Shown in pieces: positions 37,060 through 45,495 of a stretch of 64,000 nt of DNA. The stretch comes from Corticibacter populi (GTDB lineage Bacteria > Pseudomonadota > Gammaproteobacteria > Burkholderiales > Burkholderiaceae_C). Location: assembly GCF_004217315.1 (NCBI RefSeq), contig NZ_SGWR01000003.1, forward strand, positions 248,001 to 312,000. The letters run 5' to 3'. The stretch's first letter is position 1; each line of letters starts with the position of its first letter. The notes under the pieces are model-generated. The model was not told the DNA's origin, did no database searches, and saw only the letters and a program-made list of their open reading frames with translations. The position numbers and the translations under genes were made by a program.

Positions 37060-38064
37060 CTACGCTTCCTGCAGTTCCCGTACGAAGTCGGCGACTGTAG
37101 TGTCTGCCTGCTCCAGCAAGGCGGCTCCCACGACGCCGTGCCAGTGGGTTTCCGCGCCGTGGGCGAGCCGCCACGCATGCAGGCGCCGGGTGCTCAGTTG
37201 CAGATCGTATTCCTCGGTGATGCCGATGGCCCCGTGCACCGCGTGCGCGATCGAGGCCACCAGCCCGGCCGCTTCACTGCAGCGCGCCTTGGCCATCGCG
37301 GCGGGCAGCAGTGCGGGCACCCGCTGATGCGCGGGGAAGGCACAGGCCACGGCCATGCGCGCGGCGGCAACGTGTTCCGCCATGACGGCCAGTTGATGCT
37401 GGATGGCCTGGAATTTGCCAATGGAGCGCCCGAACTGGGATCGCTCGTTGCCATATTGCAGCGTGAGTTCGAAACTCCGCGTCAGGGCGCCTGCCAGCAA
37501 CGCTGCGTGCAACGCCGCGCCCCACGCCACCAGCGTGGATGCGCCGCAGCAGTCCGCCACGCGCCGGGCATGGCGTGGCAGGTGCGCGGCGTCCCACTGC
37601 AGGTCGGCGCTCGCATCATGCGCAATGCCGCAGGAGCGGCGCTGGGCCGCCTGCGCATCGAGCAACCACAGCACGCCGTCCCACTGCGCCAGCACCTGCT
37701 CGGCGAGCAGGCCAAAAGGTACGCGCGGTGCGAGGAGGCTGCCATCGGTTTGGACCAAGGCCGCTGGCGCAAATGTGGGCAGGCCATCAGGAACCTCCCA
37801 TTCCGATGGCAGCAGGCTGCGCAGGGCGATGGCCTGGCCGGCCGGCAACGGCACGCTGTGGTAGCCCAGCGCAGACAGCATCGGCAGCACGCCGGCCAGA
37901 TCCAGCCAGGCGCCGCCCGCTTCCTCCGCGGCCATGAGCTCCAGGAAGCCGGAGCCCGACAGCGCCTCCCATAGTGGTTGGTGCGACGCCCCTGCCTCGA
38001 TGGCGCGTACGTCTGCGGGCGTGCAGTGGCCACGCAAGAAGGTCTCGAATGCATCGGTGAACAT
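37060..38064 (-). CDS. Acyl-CoA dehydrogenase, subunit with the catalytic glutamate
   Basis: FAD-dependent acyl-CoA dehydrogenase of 334 residues, shorter than the 380-400 of homotetrameric enzymes. The N-terminal domain is divergent. The C-terminal half has RSQFGRSIGKFQAIQHQLA (the FAD-contact Arg/Gln region) and VHGAIGITEEYDLQL, where the catalytic glutamate is expected. The next gene encodes a second dehydrogenase that keeps the FAD-binding half but lacks this glutamate motif. The pair therefore looks like an alpha2-beta2 heteromer of the type used on steroid or other bulky side chains. The start at 38064 is the first ATG within homology. It is the last gene of the operon 37060-45158. Confidence 0.86.
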   Translation of the reverse strand: MFTDAFETFLRGHCTPADVRAIEAGASHQPLWEALSGSGFLELMAAEEAGGAWLDLAGVLPMLSALGYHSVPLPAGQAIALRSLLPSEWEVPDGLPTFAPAALVQTDGSLLAPRVPFGLLAEQVLAQWDGVLWLLDAQAAQRRSCGIAHDASADLQWDAAHLPRHARRVADCCGASTLVAWGAALHAALLAGALTRSFELTLQYGNERSQFGRSIGKFQAIQHQLAVMAEHVAAARMAVACAFPAHQRVPALLPAAMAKARCSEAAGLVASIAHAVHGAIGITEEYDLQLSTRRLHAWRLAHGAETHWHGVVGAALLEQADTTVADFVRELQEA

Positions 38065-38078
38065 GAGCAAATCCTTGT

Positions 38079-39242
38079 TTAGCGCAGGCCGAGCCCCCGC
38101 GCGATCACACCGCGCAGGATTTCGCGCGTGCCGCCGCGCAGCGAGTAGGTCGGGCAGATCTGGTTGACGTAGGCGCAAGTGCGCAGCAGCTCGCCGTCGA
38201 TTGCTGCGCCCGGATCTGTGCCAAGCGCGGCTTCGATCGAGGTGGCGATGTCTTGCTCGAACGTGGTGCCAAGCTCCTTGACCAGGGCGGCTTCGACGAC
38301 CGGGCTCTCGCCTGCCGCCAGACGCGCTGTCACCGAGATCGACAGGCCACGCAGTGCCGCCAGGTGGGTGGCGAGCCGGCCCACCAGTTCGGCATGCCGG
38401 CGATCGCCTTGCGCGCGCAGCCAGGCGAGCCAGCGGTCGAGCAGCACGATGCTGGAGTAGATGCGTTCGGGCCCGCTGCGCTCGAACGCCAGTTCGGCCG
38501 TGACCTGGGCCCAGCCGCTGCCTTCCTGCCCGATCAGCGCGGCATCCTCCAGGTGCACGTCGTCGAAGAACACTTCGGAAAAGTGCGCGTCGCCGGCCAG
38601 GTCGGTGATTGGGCGCACCGTGACGCCCGGGGCAGAGAGGTCGACGATGAACTGCGACAGTCCTTGCTGCCGGTCTGCCGGCGTGCCGCAGCTGCGCACC
38701 AGCGCGATCATGTAGTGGCAGTGCTGCGCATTGGTGGTCCAGATCTTGCGCCCGTTCAAGCGCCAGCCGCCGCTCTCGCCGCGTGTTGCGCGCGTGCCCA
38801 CGCTGGCAAGGTCGGAACCGGCGTTGGGCTCGCTCATGCCGATGCAGAAGAACGCCTCACTCCGGCAGATGCGCGGCAGGTAAAAGCTGCGCTGTGCCTC
38901 GTTGCCGAACTTGTGGATCAGCGGCCCGCTTTGCCGGTCGGCAATCCAGTGCGCGGAGACGGGGGCGCCAGCACACAACAGTTCCTCAACCAGGACGAAG
39001 CGGGAGAAGGCATCCAGTTCGGCGCCGCCATACTGGCGCGGCAAGGTCACACCGACCCAACCGCGCGCGGCAAGCTGGCGGCTGAAGTCGGCGTCGAAGC
39101 CCAGCCAGGAGCGTGCGCGGCGCTCGGCCGGCAAGGCCGGCATGCGCTGCGCGAGGAACGCGCGCACCTCGGCCCGGAAGGCCCTGGCGTGTGCCGGCAG
39201 CGCTGCCGGCTCGAAGTGGTCGAGCAAGGTGGCCATGCTCAT
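38079..39242 (-). CDS. Acyl-CoA dehydrogenase, FAD-binding partner subunit
   Basis: A 387-residue acyl-CoA dehydrogenase with RGWVGVTLPRQYGGAELDAF, FFCIGMSEPNAGSDLASVGT and a C-terminal SLRGGTREILRGVIARGLG. The usual catalytic HGG-x-G-x-T-x-E block is not present. It is probably the partner of the product of the following gene (14-base gap). Its start overlaps the SDR stop (ATGA). Substrate unknown; the cluster suggests a branched or cyclic acyl-CoA. Confidence 0.88.
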   Translation of the reverse strand: MSMATLLDHFEPAALPAHARAFRAEVRAFLAQRMPALPAERRARSWLGFDADFSRQLAARGWVGVTLPRQYGGAELDAFSRFVLVEELLCAGAPVSAHWIADRQSGPLIHKFGNEAQRSFYLPRICRSEAFFCIGMSEPNAGSDLASVGTRATRGESGGWRLNGRKIWTTNAQHCHYMIALVRSCGTPADRQQGLSQFIVDLSAPGVTVRPITDLAGDAHFSEVFFDDVHLEDAALIGQEGSGWAQVTAELAFERSGPERIYSSIVLLDRWLAWLRAQGDRRHAELVGRLATHLAALRGLSISVTARLAAGESPVVEAALVKELGTTFEQDIATSIEAALGTDPGAAIDGELLRTCAYVNQICPTYSLRGGTREILRGVIARGLGLR

Positions 39243-40015
39243 ACGCCGATGGTGTAGCCGCCGTTGGCCGAGAGGTGCTGGCCGGTGACGTAGGACGCCG
39301 CATCGGAGAGCAGGAAGCAAACCGGGCGTGCGACTTCTGCCGCGTCCCCCCAGCGCCCCAGCGGGATTTGCTGCAGGTAGGTGTCGCGGAATTTCTCGCC
39401 CCGGATGGTTTCGGTCATCGGCGTCTCGACGACGCCGAAGCCGATGGTGTTGACGCGGATGTTGTACCTGGCCCATTCCCGCGCGGCACACATCGTCAGT
39501 CCCAGCACGCCGGCCTTGGCGGCGCCATAGTTGATCTGCCCGATGGTGCCGCGCCGGCCCGCGTCGGATGAGATGTTGACGATGGCCCCGGCAATGGCTT
39601 CCCCGCCCTTGGCGCGCGCCAGCAGGTGGCGGCCCAGCGCCTGAAGGAAGTAGAACGAGCCCGAGAGGTGCACGTCGATGACCAGTTGCCAGTCCTGCTG
39701 CGTCATCTTGTCGATCATCGCGGTGCGCGTGACACCGGCGTTGTTGACCAGGCCGTTGACGCCGCCAAAGGCCTGCACGCCGGCCGCCACGGCCTGTTCG
39801 GCGACTGCGGCGTCGGCGACACTGCCGGCAACGATGGCACATTGCGCCGGCCCCAGTTCGCCCTGCAGCGCGGCCAGTGCCGCGTCGTTGAGGTCGACGG
39901 CGACGACCTTGCCGCCCAGCGCGACGACGCTGGTGGCGATGGCGCGGCCGATGCCCTGGCCCGCGCCCGTGACGATGACTTGTTTGTTTGCCAATGAAAA
40001 AGCGGCATCTTGCAT
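39239..40015 (-). CDS. Short-chain dehydrogenase/reductase
   Basis: Classical SDR of 258 residues: cofactor motif VTGAGQGIGRAIA, NNAG, catalytic serine in NISSDAGRRG and YGAAKAG with the Tyr-Lys pair. VDLND at the end of the second strand suggests NAD(H). It probably oxidises a 3-hydroxyacyl-CoA in the surrounding degradation pathway. Starts at 40015 (MQDAAFSLANKQVIVTG), 40 bases after the thiolase gene, and overlaps the next dehydrogenase gene. Confidence 0.92.
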   Translation of the reverse strand: MQDAAFSLANKQVIVTGAGQGIGRAIATSVVALGGKVVAVDLNDAALAALQGELGPAQCAIVAGSVADAAVAEQAVAAGVQAFGGVNGLVNNAGVTRTAMIDKMTQQDWQLVIDVHLSGSFYFLQALGRHLLARAKGGEAIAGAIVNISSDAGRRGTIGQINYGAAKAGVLGLTMCAAREWARYNIRVNTIGFGVVETPMTETIRGEKFRDTYLQQIPLGRWGDAAEVARPVCFLLSDAASYVTGQHLSANGGYTIGV

Positions 40016-40055
40016 GGTGTCTGCTCCGTATGCTTCTGAATGGATCCAGCCAGGT

Positions 40056-41213
40056 TTAAAGGGTTTCCGCGCTGCCCAGCACCAGCGTGGCCTGGCTGGA
40101 GAGTTCCCCGCCATTGCCATGGGCCAAGGCCAGGCGGGCGCCCGGCACCTGCCGCGCGCCGGCCGTGCCGGCCAGTTGCTGCGCCGCTTCCACCATCGTG
40201 AACAGCCCGTACATGCCGGGATGCACGCAGGAGAGCCCACCGCCGTTGGTGTTGACCGCCAGCGCGCCGCCCGGCCCGATGCGGCCGTGCTCGACGAAGG
40301 CGCCACCTTCGCCCTTGGCGCAAAAGCCCAGGTCTTCGAGGAACAAAATGGTGTTGAGCGTGAAGGCGTCGTACAGCTCGACGATGTCGATGTCGGCCGG
40401 CGTCACGCCAGCCTGCGCCATCGCGCGTGGTCCGCTGAGCGAGGCGGCGGTGACGGTGAGGTCCGGCATGTTGGTGATGTCCTTGTGCCAGGTGGCCGCC
40501 GCGCCGCCGAGCAGGTAGGCTGGCTGCGCGCACAAGTCTTTGGCACGCTCGGCCCGCACCATCACCACGGCCGCCGCGCCATCGGTGACCAGGCAGCAGT
40601 CCCGCACCGAGAAGGGGTCGGCGACCATGCGCGCCGTCAGATAGTCCTCCATGGTGAGCGGATCGCGCATGAAGGCTTCCGGATTCTTGCGGGCCCAGGC
40701 GCGCGCGGCCAGCGCAACGGCGCCGAGCTGTTCTTTCTTCAAGCCGTACTGCGCTATGTAGCGCGATGCCGCCAGCGCATAGCCGCCCACCGGGCGCGCG
40801 AGCTTGTACGGCGCCTCATAGGGCGAGGGCTTGAGCGCGCTGACCAGCTTGCCGGCGGCGCTGCGCTGGTTGCTGCCGTAGGCGATCAGCGCCACGTCGC
40901 ACAGGCCCGCGTCCAGCGCCAGCGCGGCATGGATGGCGTAGGTCTGGAACGAGGAGCCGCCGGTGCGGTTGTTGTCCGTCAGCCGGGGCGCGATGCCCAG
41001 GTATTCGGTGAAGCTCAGACCGGAGAGGTAGTCGTCCGGCAGGCTGATGAAAAGGCCATCGACGTCCGCTGGCGACAGGTCGATGGCGTCGAGTGCGCGC
41101 AGGCTGGCCGAGGCGGCCAAGTCGAGGGATGAGCGGCCCGGCGCCTCGCCGATGCCGTAGGTGGCCGACGATACGATGGCTGTGCGGCCGCGGGGAAAGC
41201 GTTCCTGGGTCAT
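40056..41213 (-). CDS. SCP2-type thiolase / lipid-transfer-like protein
   Basis: Thiolase-fold protein of 385 residues. The first active-site region reads NNRTGGSSF, so the usual nucleophilic cysteine is replaced by serine. The rest of the fold is present, including LVTDGAAAVVMVRAERA, DIDIVELYDAFT and GGLSCVHPGMYGLF. Such cysteine-lacking members with an adjacent DUF35 gene include Ltp2-type retro-aldolases, which cleave 3-hydroxy side chains of steroid-like acyl-CoAs, so this may be an aldolase and not a thiolase. Coupled to the DUF35 gene by an ATGA overlap. Confidence 0.86.
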   Translation of the reverse strand: MTQERFPRGRTAIVSSATYGIGEAPGRSSLDLAASASLRALDAIDLSPADVDGLFISLPDDYLSGLSFTEYLGIAPRLTDNNRTGGSSFQTYAIHAALALDAGLCDVALIAYGSNQRSAAGKLVSALKPSPYEAPYKLARPVGGYALAASRYIAQYGLKKEQLGAVALAARAWARKNPEAFMRDPLTMEDYLTARMVADPFSVRDCCLVTDGAAAVVMVRAERAKDLCAQPAYLLGGAAATWHKDITNMPDLTVTAASLSGPRAMAQAGVTPADIDIVELYDAFTLNTILFLEDLGFCAKGEGGAFVEHGRIGPGGALAVNTNGGGLSCVHPGMYGLFTMVEAAQQLAGTAGARQVPGARLALAHGNGGELSSQATLVLGSAETL

Positions 41214-41614
41214 TGGCCCTCCTGTGTGGCAGGGTCGAACACCACCACGGGCTGCTGGTCTTCATCCAGGGCGACGCGGGCGCGCACCGGCAGGCCCACG
41301 GCCACCGCTTCGGGCGCCAGGCCTTCGACCCGGCTCATCATGCGCGGGCCTTCCTCCAGCTGCACCAGGCAGACGTTGTAGGGCGAGGCGGGCGGGCGCA
41401 CGCGCATCACGGTCGTGGCATACACCGTGCCACGGCCGCTGGCGGCCACCCATTCGAGGTCGCGCGCGCCGCTGCGCGGCGCCGCCACGCGCGGGTAGAA
41501 CACATACTCGCCAGTGCTGCGCGAACGCTGGAGCATGAACCGGCCCTGGGCCAGATGGGCAAAGTATTCCTGCTGCGGCTGCAGCTCGGCAGGGGGCTTG
41601 GTGGCGGTCGTCAT
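41210..41614 (-). CDS. DUF35/OB-fold protein, thiolase partner
   Basis: A 134-residue OB-fold protein: YFAHLAQGRFMLQRSRSTGEYVFYPRVA (normally a zinc-ribbon region, but the Cys ligands are absent here), then a core with GRGTVYATTVMRV and YNVCLVQLEEGPRMMSRVEG. DUF35 proteins form complexes with SCP2-type thiolases or aldolases and are needed for their stability. The start at 41614 has GGAGCAAGC upstream and overlaps the crotonase stop; the end overlaps the thiolase start. Confidence 0.86.
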   Translation of the reverse strand: MTTATKPPAELQPQQEYFAHLAQGRFMLQRSRSTGEYVFYPRVAAPRSGARDLEWVAASGRGTVYATTVMRVRPPASPYNVCLVQLEEGPRMMSRVEGLAPEAVAVGLPVRARVALDEDQQPVVVFDPATQEGQ

Positions 41615-42408
41615 GCTTGCTCCTGGGGCCATTGGTACAAGGGCGGCTGCTTGCCGAGAAAACGCCGCGCGGCCTCCTGGTGGAAGGCGCTCTCGCGGCA
41701 CAGCGATTGCGCCAGTGCCTCCTGCTGGTAGACGCTGCGCCGGTCCGATTCGAACGCGTGGTTCATCACCGATTTGACGATGCCCAGCGCGCCTGCCGGG
41801 GCATGCTCGAAGCGTGCGGCCAGGGCCACGGCCGCATCCAGCACCGTGCCCTCGCTGACCACCTGCTGCACGATGCCCAGCGCCTGGGCCTCGTGCGCAT
41901 CGACGACGCGGGCCGAGAACGCCAGCTCCTTGGCGCGCGCCAGCCCGACCGCGCGGGGCAGCAGGTACATGCCGCCCAGGTCCGGCACGTAGCCGATGCG
42001 GGCAAACACCGCGCAGAAACTGGTGCGCGGCGTGGCCAGCACGATGTCGGCCGCCAGCGCCAGCGACAGGCCGGCGCCATAGGCGACGCCGTCGACCGCG
42101 GCGATGACGGGCTTTTCCAGATCGACCAGTTCATCGAACCAGCGGTGCATGGCGCGGATGCGGCTGCGGCCCTCGAACACGTCGGTGTTGCCCTGGCCAC
42201 CGCCCATGGCGCGGATGTCGCCGCCGGCGCAGAAATGGCCGCCGGCGCCGGTGAGCACCACGGCACGGATGGCCGGGTCGTCGCGCACCTGCGGCAGGCA
42301 CTCGGCGAAAGCCTGGCGCAACTCCAGGTCGAGCGCGTTGCGCGCATGCGGCCGGTTCATGGTCAATACGGCGGTCGGGCCGCTGCGGGTGAGTTCCAGT
42401 ACGGGCAT
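41611..42408 (-). CDS. Enoyl-CoA hydratase/isomerase family protein
   Basis: Crotonase of 265 residues: VLTMNRPHARNALDLELR, HFCAGGDIRAMGG (first oxyanion segment) and AVDGVAYGAGLSLALAADIV (second). The region that usually carries a catalytic Glu reads SFCAVFARIGYVPDLGGMY, which gives Ala-Arg where hydratases have Glu, so a different reaction such as isomerisation or hydrolysis is possible. It shares the operon with the thiolase and MaoC genes. Confidence 0.88.
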   Translation of the reverse strand: MPVLELTRSGPTAVLTMNRPHARNALDLELRQAFAECLPQVRDDPAIRAVVLTGAGGHFCAGGDIRAMGGGQGNTDVFEGRSRIRAMHRWFDELVDLEKPVIAAVDGVAYGAGLSLALAADIVLATPRTSFCAVFARIGYVPDLGGMYLLPRAVGLARAKELAFSARVVDAHEAQALGIVQQVVSEGTVLDAAVALAARFEHAPAGALGIVKSVMNHAFESDRRSVYQQEALAQSLCRESAFHQEAARRFLGKQPPLYQWPQEQA

Positions 42409-42432
42409 GGGAATTCCTTTCGGGCCGTCGGT

Positions 42433-42909
42433 TCAGTAGCGCAGTTGCATCAGCCACTCGGCCACCATGGCCGGACGCTCGGCGCCCTCGGCGCGCACTT
42501 CGACGTGCCAGGTGCAGCGGGCCTCGTTGTCGCGGATGTCCTCGACCCGCACCAGTTGAAAGCTGCCGACCAGTGCGCTGCCGCTGGGCACCGGCGAGGT
42601 GAAGCGCACCTTGTCGAAGCCGTAGTTGAGTGCCAGCTTGCGACCCGGGAACGCGAACAGCCGGTGGTACCAGCCAGTGATCAGCGACAGCGTGAGCAAG
42701 CCATGCGCGATGGTGGTCTTGAAGGGCGACTCCACCGCGGCGCGTGCGGGGTCGACGTGGATCCATTGCTGGTCGTGGGTGACCGACGCAAATGTATCGA
42801 TGGTGGCCTGATCGACCAGGATGGCGGCGCCGACTACAGGGGGCTGGCCGACGAACGCTTTCAGTGCGGCGATCGAGTCGAAGCTGTGTTGGGGGTGCTG
42901 GTCTGTCAT
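42433..42909 (-). CDS. MaoC-family (R)-enoyl-CoA hydratase
   Basis: Single hot-dog protein of 158 residues with the hydratase-2 motif: TIDTFASVTHDQQWIHVDPARA, which carries the catalytic Asp-His pair, and FKTTIAHGLLTLSLI. It hydrates trans-2-enoyl-CoA. Lies four bases after the Bug gene and 24 bases before the crotonase gene. Together with the DUF35/thiolase pair it resembles the hydratase step before retro-aldol cleavage. Confidence 0.92.
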   Translation of the reverse strand: MTDQHPQHSFDSIAALKAFVGQPPVVGAAILVDQATIDTFASVTHDQQWIHVDPARAAVESPFKTTIAHGLLTLSLITGWYHRLFAFPGRKLALNYGFDKVRFTSPVPSGSALVGSFQLVRVEDIRDNEARCTWHVEVRAEGAERPAMVAEWLMQLRY

Positions 42910-42912
42910 GGC

Positions 42913-43887
42913 TCAGTCCGCCTTCACACCCAGCGATTGGGCCAGCGGCATCCATTGGCGGCGTTCGGCCGCGATGAATTGCGCAAACTGTTCCGGCGAG
43001 CCAGGCATCGGCAGCGCGCCGATGTTTCTCAGCTTCTCGACCAGCTCGGGCTTTTTCAATGCTGCGTTGATGGCCTGGTTCAAACCGTCAATCGCCGGCT
43101 GGGGCGTGCCGGTGCGCGCCGCTACGCCAAACCACGCGGCGGCATCCAGCTCGGGATGGCCCAGTTCCTGCATGCTGGGCACGTCGGGCAGCAGGGGAAA
43201 GCGCTGCTTGTCCAGGATGGCGATGGGTGTGATGCGGCCCGCGCGGGCATGTTGGATGCACGACGGTAAGGCATCGAACATGATGTCGATGTGGTCGCCC
43301 AGCATCGCCGTGATGGCCGGGGCGCTGCCCGGAAAGGGAATGTGCGAAACCTTGAACCCCAACTGGCTGGCGGCGTATTCCCCTGCCAGGTGGGTGATGT
43401 TGCCGCTGCTGGCCGATCCCATGCTCAGCGGATTGGGGGCCTTTTTGGCGGCTTCGACCAGTTCCTCCAGATTGTGCACTCCCAGGCTGTTGCGAGCGAC
43501 CAGCAGCAGCGAGGCGCGGCCCATGCCGGCGACCGGCACGAAGTCTTTGGCGGGGTCGTAGGCCATCTTGCTGTAGATGGCCTGGTTGATCACCAGCGGG
43601 GCGTTGGCCCCGACATAGAAGGTGGCGCCATCCGGTTCGGCTTGCAGCACGGCCTGCGCCGCGATCATGCCGGCGGCGCCGCCCCGGTTCTCGATGACGA
43701 TGGGCTGGCCCAGCACCGAGCTGGCTTCATGGGCCACCAGGCGGGTGACCTGGTCGCCCGCACCACCGGGCGGGTAGGGCACGATGAAGCGGATGGTGCC
43801 GCCTTTTGCCTGCGCCATGGCGCGCGTGCCCACTAGCGGCACTGCGGCCAATGCCAGGGCACCGCGAATGAAGGTTTTGCGTTGCAT
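42913..43887 (-). CDS. Bug/TctC-family solute-binding protein
   Basis: Periplasmic receptor of 324 residues. The signal region is MQRKTFIRGALALAAVPLVG with a twin-arginine-free n-region and cleavage near TRAMA. IRFIVPYPPGGAGDQVTRL and ATFYVGANAPLVINQAI are family elements. Located between the CoA-transferase and MaoC genes, so it is likely to bind the acid the operon degrades. Confidence 0.9.
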   Translation of the reverse strand: MQRKTFIRGALALAAVPLVGTRAMAQAKGGTIRFIVPYPPGGAGDQVTRLVAHEASSVLGQPIVIENRGGAAGMIAAQAVLQAEPDGATFYVGANAPLVINQAIYSKMAYDPAKDFVPVAGMGRASLLLVARNSLGVHNLEELVEAAKKAPNPLSMGSASSGNITHLAGEYAASQLGFKVSHIPFPGSAPAITAMLGDHIDIMFDALPSCIQHARAGRITPIAILDKQRFPLLPDVPSMQELGHPELDAAAWFGVAARTGTPQPAIDGLNQAINAALKKPELVEKLRNIGALPMPGSPEQFAQFIAAERRQWMPLAQSLGVKAD

Positions 43888-43931
43888 ATGTGTATGTCTC
43901 CTTGTCGAGTTCTTGTGGATGAAACCTGCGT

Positions 43932-45158
43932 TCAGATGACGCCTTGTTCGCGCAATAGTGCGATTCGCTCAGGTGATATCCCGATGGCATCGCTCAGCAC
44001 CTGGTCCGTGTGCTCTCCCAGCACGGGGGCGGAGTGGCCGTACTGGATCGGCGTTTTGGACAGCCGGATCGGGCTGGCCACTGCGGGGGCGTGCGTGCCG
44101 GCGCCGTGCGGCAGCGACAAGCGCATGCCGCGATGGGCCACCTGCGGGTCCTCGAACACCTGCTGCATGTTGTAGATGGGGCCGCAGGGCACGTTGGCCG
44201 CTTCCATCAGATCCACCCATTCCTGCATCGGACGCAGCAGCAGCGCCTCGGCGATGGCCGGGATCAGGGTGTCGCGGTTGCGATTGCGCTGGCCGGGCGT
44301 GTGGTAGCGCGCGTCGGTCGCAAGATCTTCCCGGCCAATCAGCTTGCAAAGGGCGCGGAACTGGCCGTCGTTGCCGACCGCCACGATCACATCGCCTTCC
44401 TTGCAGCGAAAGACCTGGTAGGGGACCATGTTGGAGTGCGCATTGCCCATGCGGCGCGGCACTTTGCCGGAGAGAAAGTAGTTGATGGCCTGGTACGAGC
44501 TGATGCTGACCATGCAGTCGAGCAGCGAGAGGTCGATGTGCTGGCCCTCGCCGCTGACATGGCGGTGCTCCAGCGCCGCCAGAATCGCCGAGGTGGCGTA
44601 CATGCCCGTCAGCAGGTCGCTGATGGCGATGCCGACTTTCATGGGCTCGTCGCCGGCCGCGCCTTCGGGCTGGCCGGTGATGCTCATGAGGCCCCCCATG
44701 CCCTGGAACACGAAGTCGTAGCCGGGCAGCATCGCGTAGGGGCCATCCTGGCCGAAGCCGGTGATCGAGCAGTACACCAGGCGGGGGTTGATGGCGCTCA
44801 GGCTGGCGTAATCCAGCCCGTAGCGCGCCAGGGTGCCGACCTTGTAGTTCTCGACCACCACGTCCGCTTGCCTGGCCAGCTCGCGGATGAGTGCCTGGCC
44901 TTCGGGGTGCGCGAGGTCGACGGTGATCGACTTCTTGCCGCGGTTGGCCGAGAGGAAGTAGGAGGAATCGGGCGTTTCCCTGCCATCGCGATCGACCAGG
45001 AAGGGCGGGCCCCAGGCGCGCGTGTCGTCTCCCGCGCCAGGACGCTCGACCTTGATGACCTCCGCGCCCAGATCGGCGAGATTCTGGGTCGCCCACGGGC
45101 CGGCCAGGATGCGGGTGAGGTCGAGCACCTTCAAATGCCCGAGCGTGGTGGCGCTCAT
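43932..45158 (-). CDS. CaiB/BaiF family CoA-transferase
   Basis: Family III CoA-transferase of 408 residues. LKVLDLTRILAGPWATQNLADLGAEVIKVERP is the family N-terminus; FLSANRGKKSITVDLAHPEG and GYDFVFQGMGGLMSITGQPEG follow. It is the first gene of the minus-strand operon and would activate the substrate acid to its CoA ester. The start at 45158 has GGAGACAAGC upstream. The 5' flank holds an IS5-group-like miniature element from 45183 on, 25 bases from the start codon, so any promoter must lie within or beyond the element. Confidence 0.92.
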   Translation of the reverse strand: MSATTLGHLKVLDLTRILAGPWATQNLADLGAEVIKVERPGAGDDTRAWGPPFLVDRDGRETPDSSYFLSANRGKKSITVDLAHPEGQALIRELARQADVVVENYKVGTLARYGLDYASLSAINPRLVYCSITGFGQDGPYAMLPGYDFVFQGMGGLMSITGQPEGAAGDEPMKVGIAISDLLTGMYATSAILAALEHRHVSGEGQHIDLSLLDCMVSISSYQAINYFLSGKVPRRMGNAHSNMVPYQVFRCKEGDVIVAVGNDGQFRALCKLIGREDLATDARYHTPGQRNRNRDTLIPAIAEALLLRPMQEWVDLMEAANVPCGPIYNMQQVFEDPQVAHRGMRLSLPHGAGTHAPAVASPIRLSKTPIQYGHSAPVLGEHTDQVLSDAIGISPERIALLREQGVI

Positions 45159-45182
45159 GCTTGTCTCCTTGTTTTTTGATGT

Positions 45183-45321
45183 CTAGGGAAGGTCTGCAAA
45201 ACCCATATCGCCGCGCGAATCCGCTCTGGCGGCGCATCGCTATTGACCACAAAAACCGCCGCGCGCTGCATCCACCAGCGCGGCCCGCGCTTACCGATAG
45301 GGTTTTGCAGACCTTCCCTAG
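45183..45321. mobile_element. IS5-group-like MITE with 22-bp inverted repeats
   Basis: CTAGGGAAGGTCTGCAAAAC followed by CC at the left end is repeated perfectly and inverted at the right end (45300-45321). CTAG at both tips fits a 4-bp target duplication, typical of the IS5 group. The inside is GC-rich (GCGCGAATCCGCTCTGGCGG) with no ORF. It is 139 bases including CTAG. The rest of the 45159-45495 gap is an AT-rich promoter region for the crotonase gene on its right, with no other feature seen. Confidence 0.75.
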
Positions 45322-45495
45322 ATGCTATGCCCGCTTTCAGAATACATCCAATATTATTTTTATTATTTTTGATATATTTTTAGTATCGACATGGTTGAAA
45401 ATAAAGAATAAACTTAAAGTCGAACATAAAAGAAGATATCAATGAATAATTAAATAATACTGATTGTGTATCGGTATTAACCATAGGAGAGCAGT

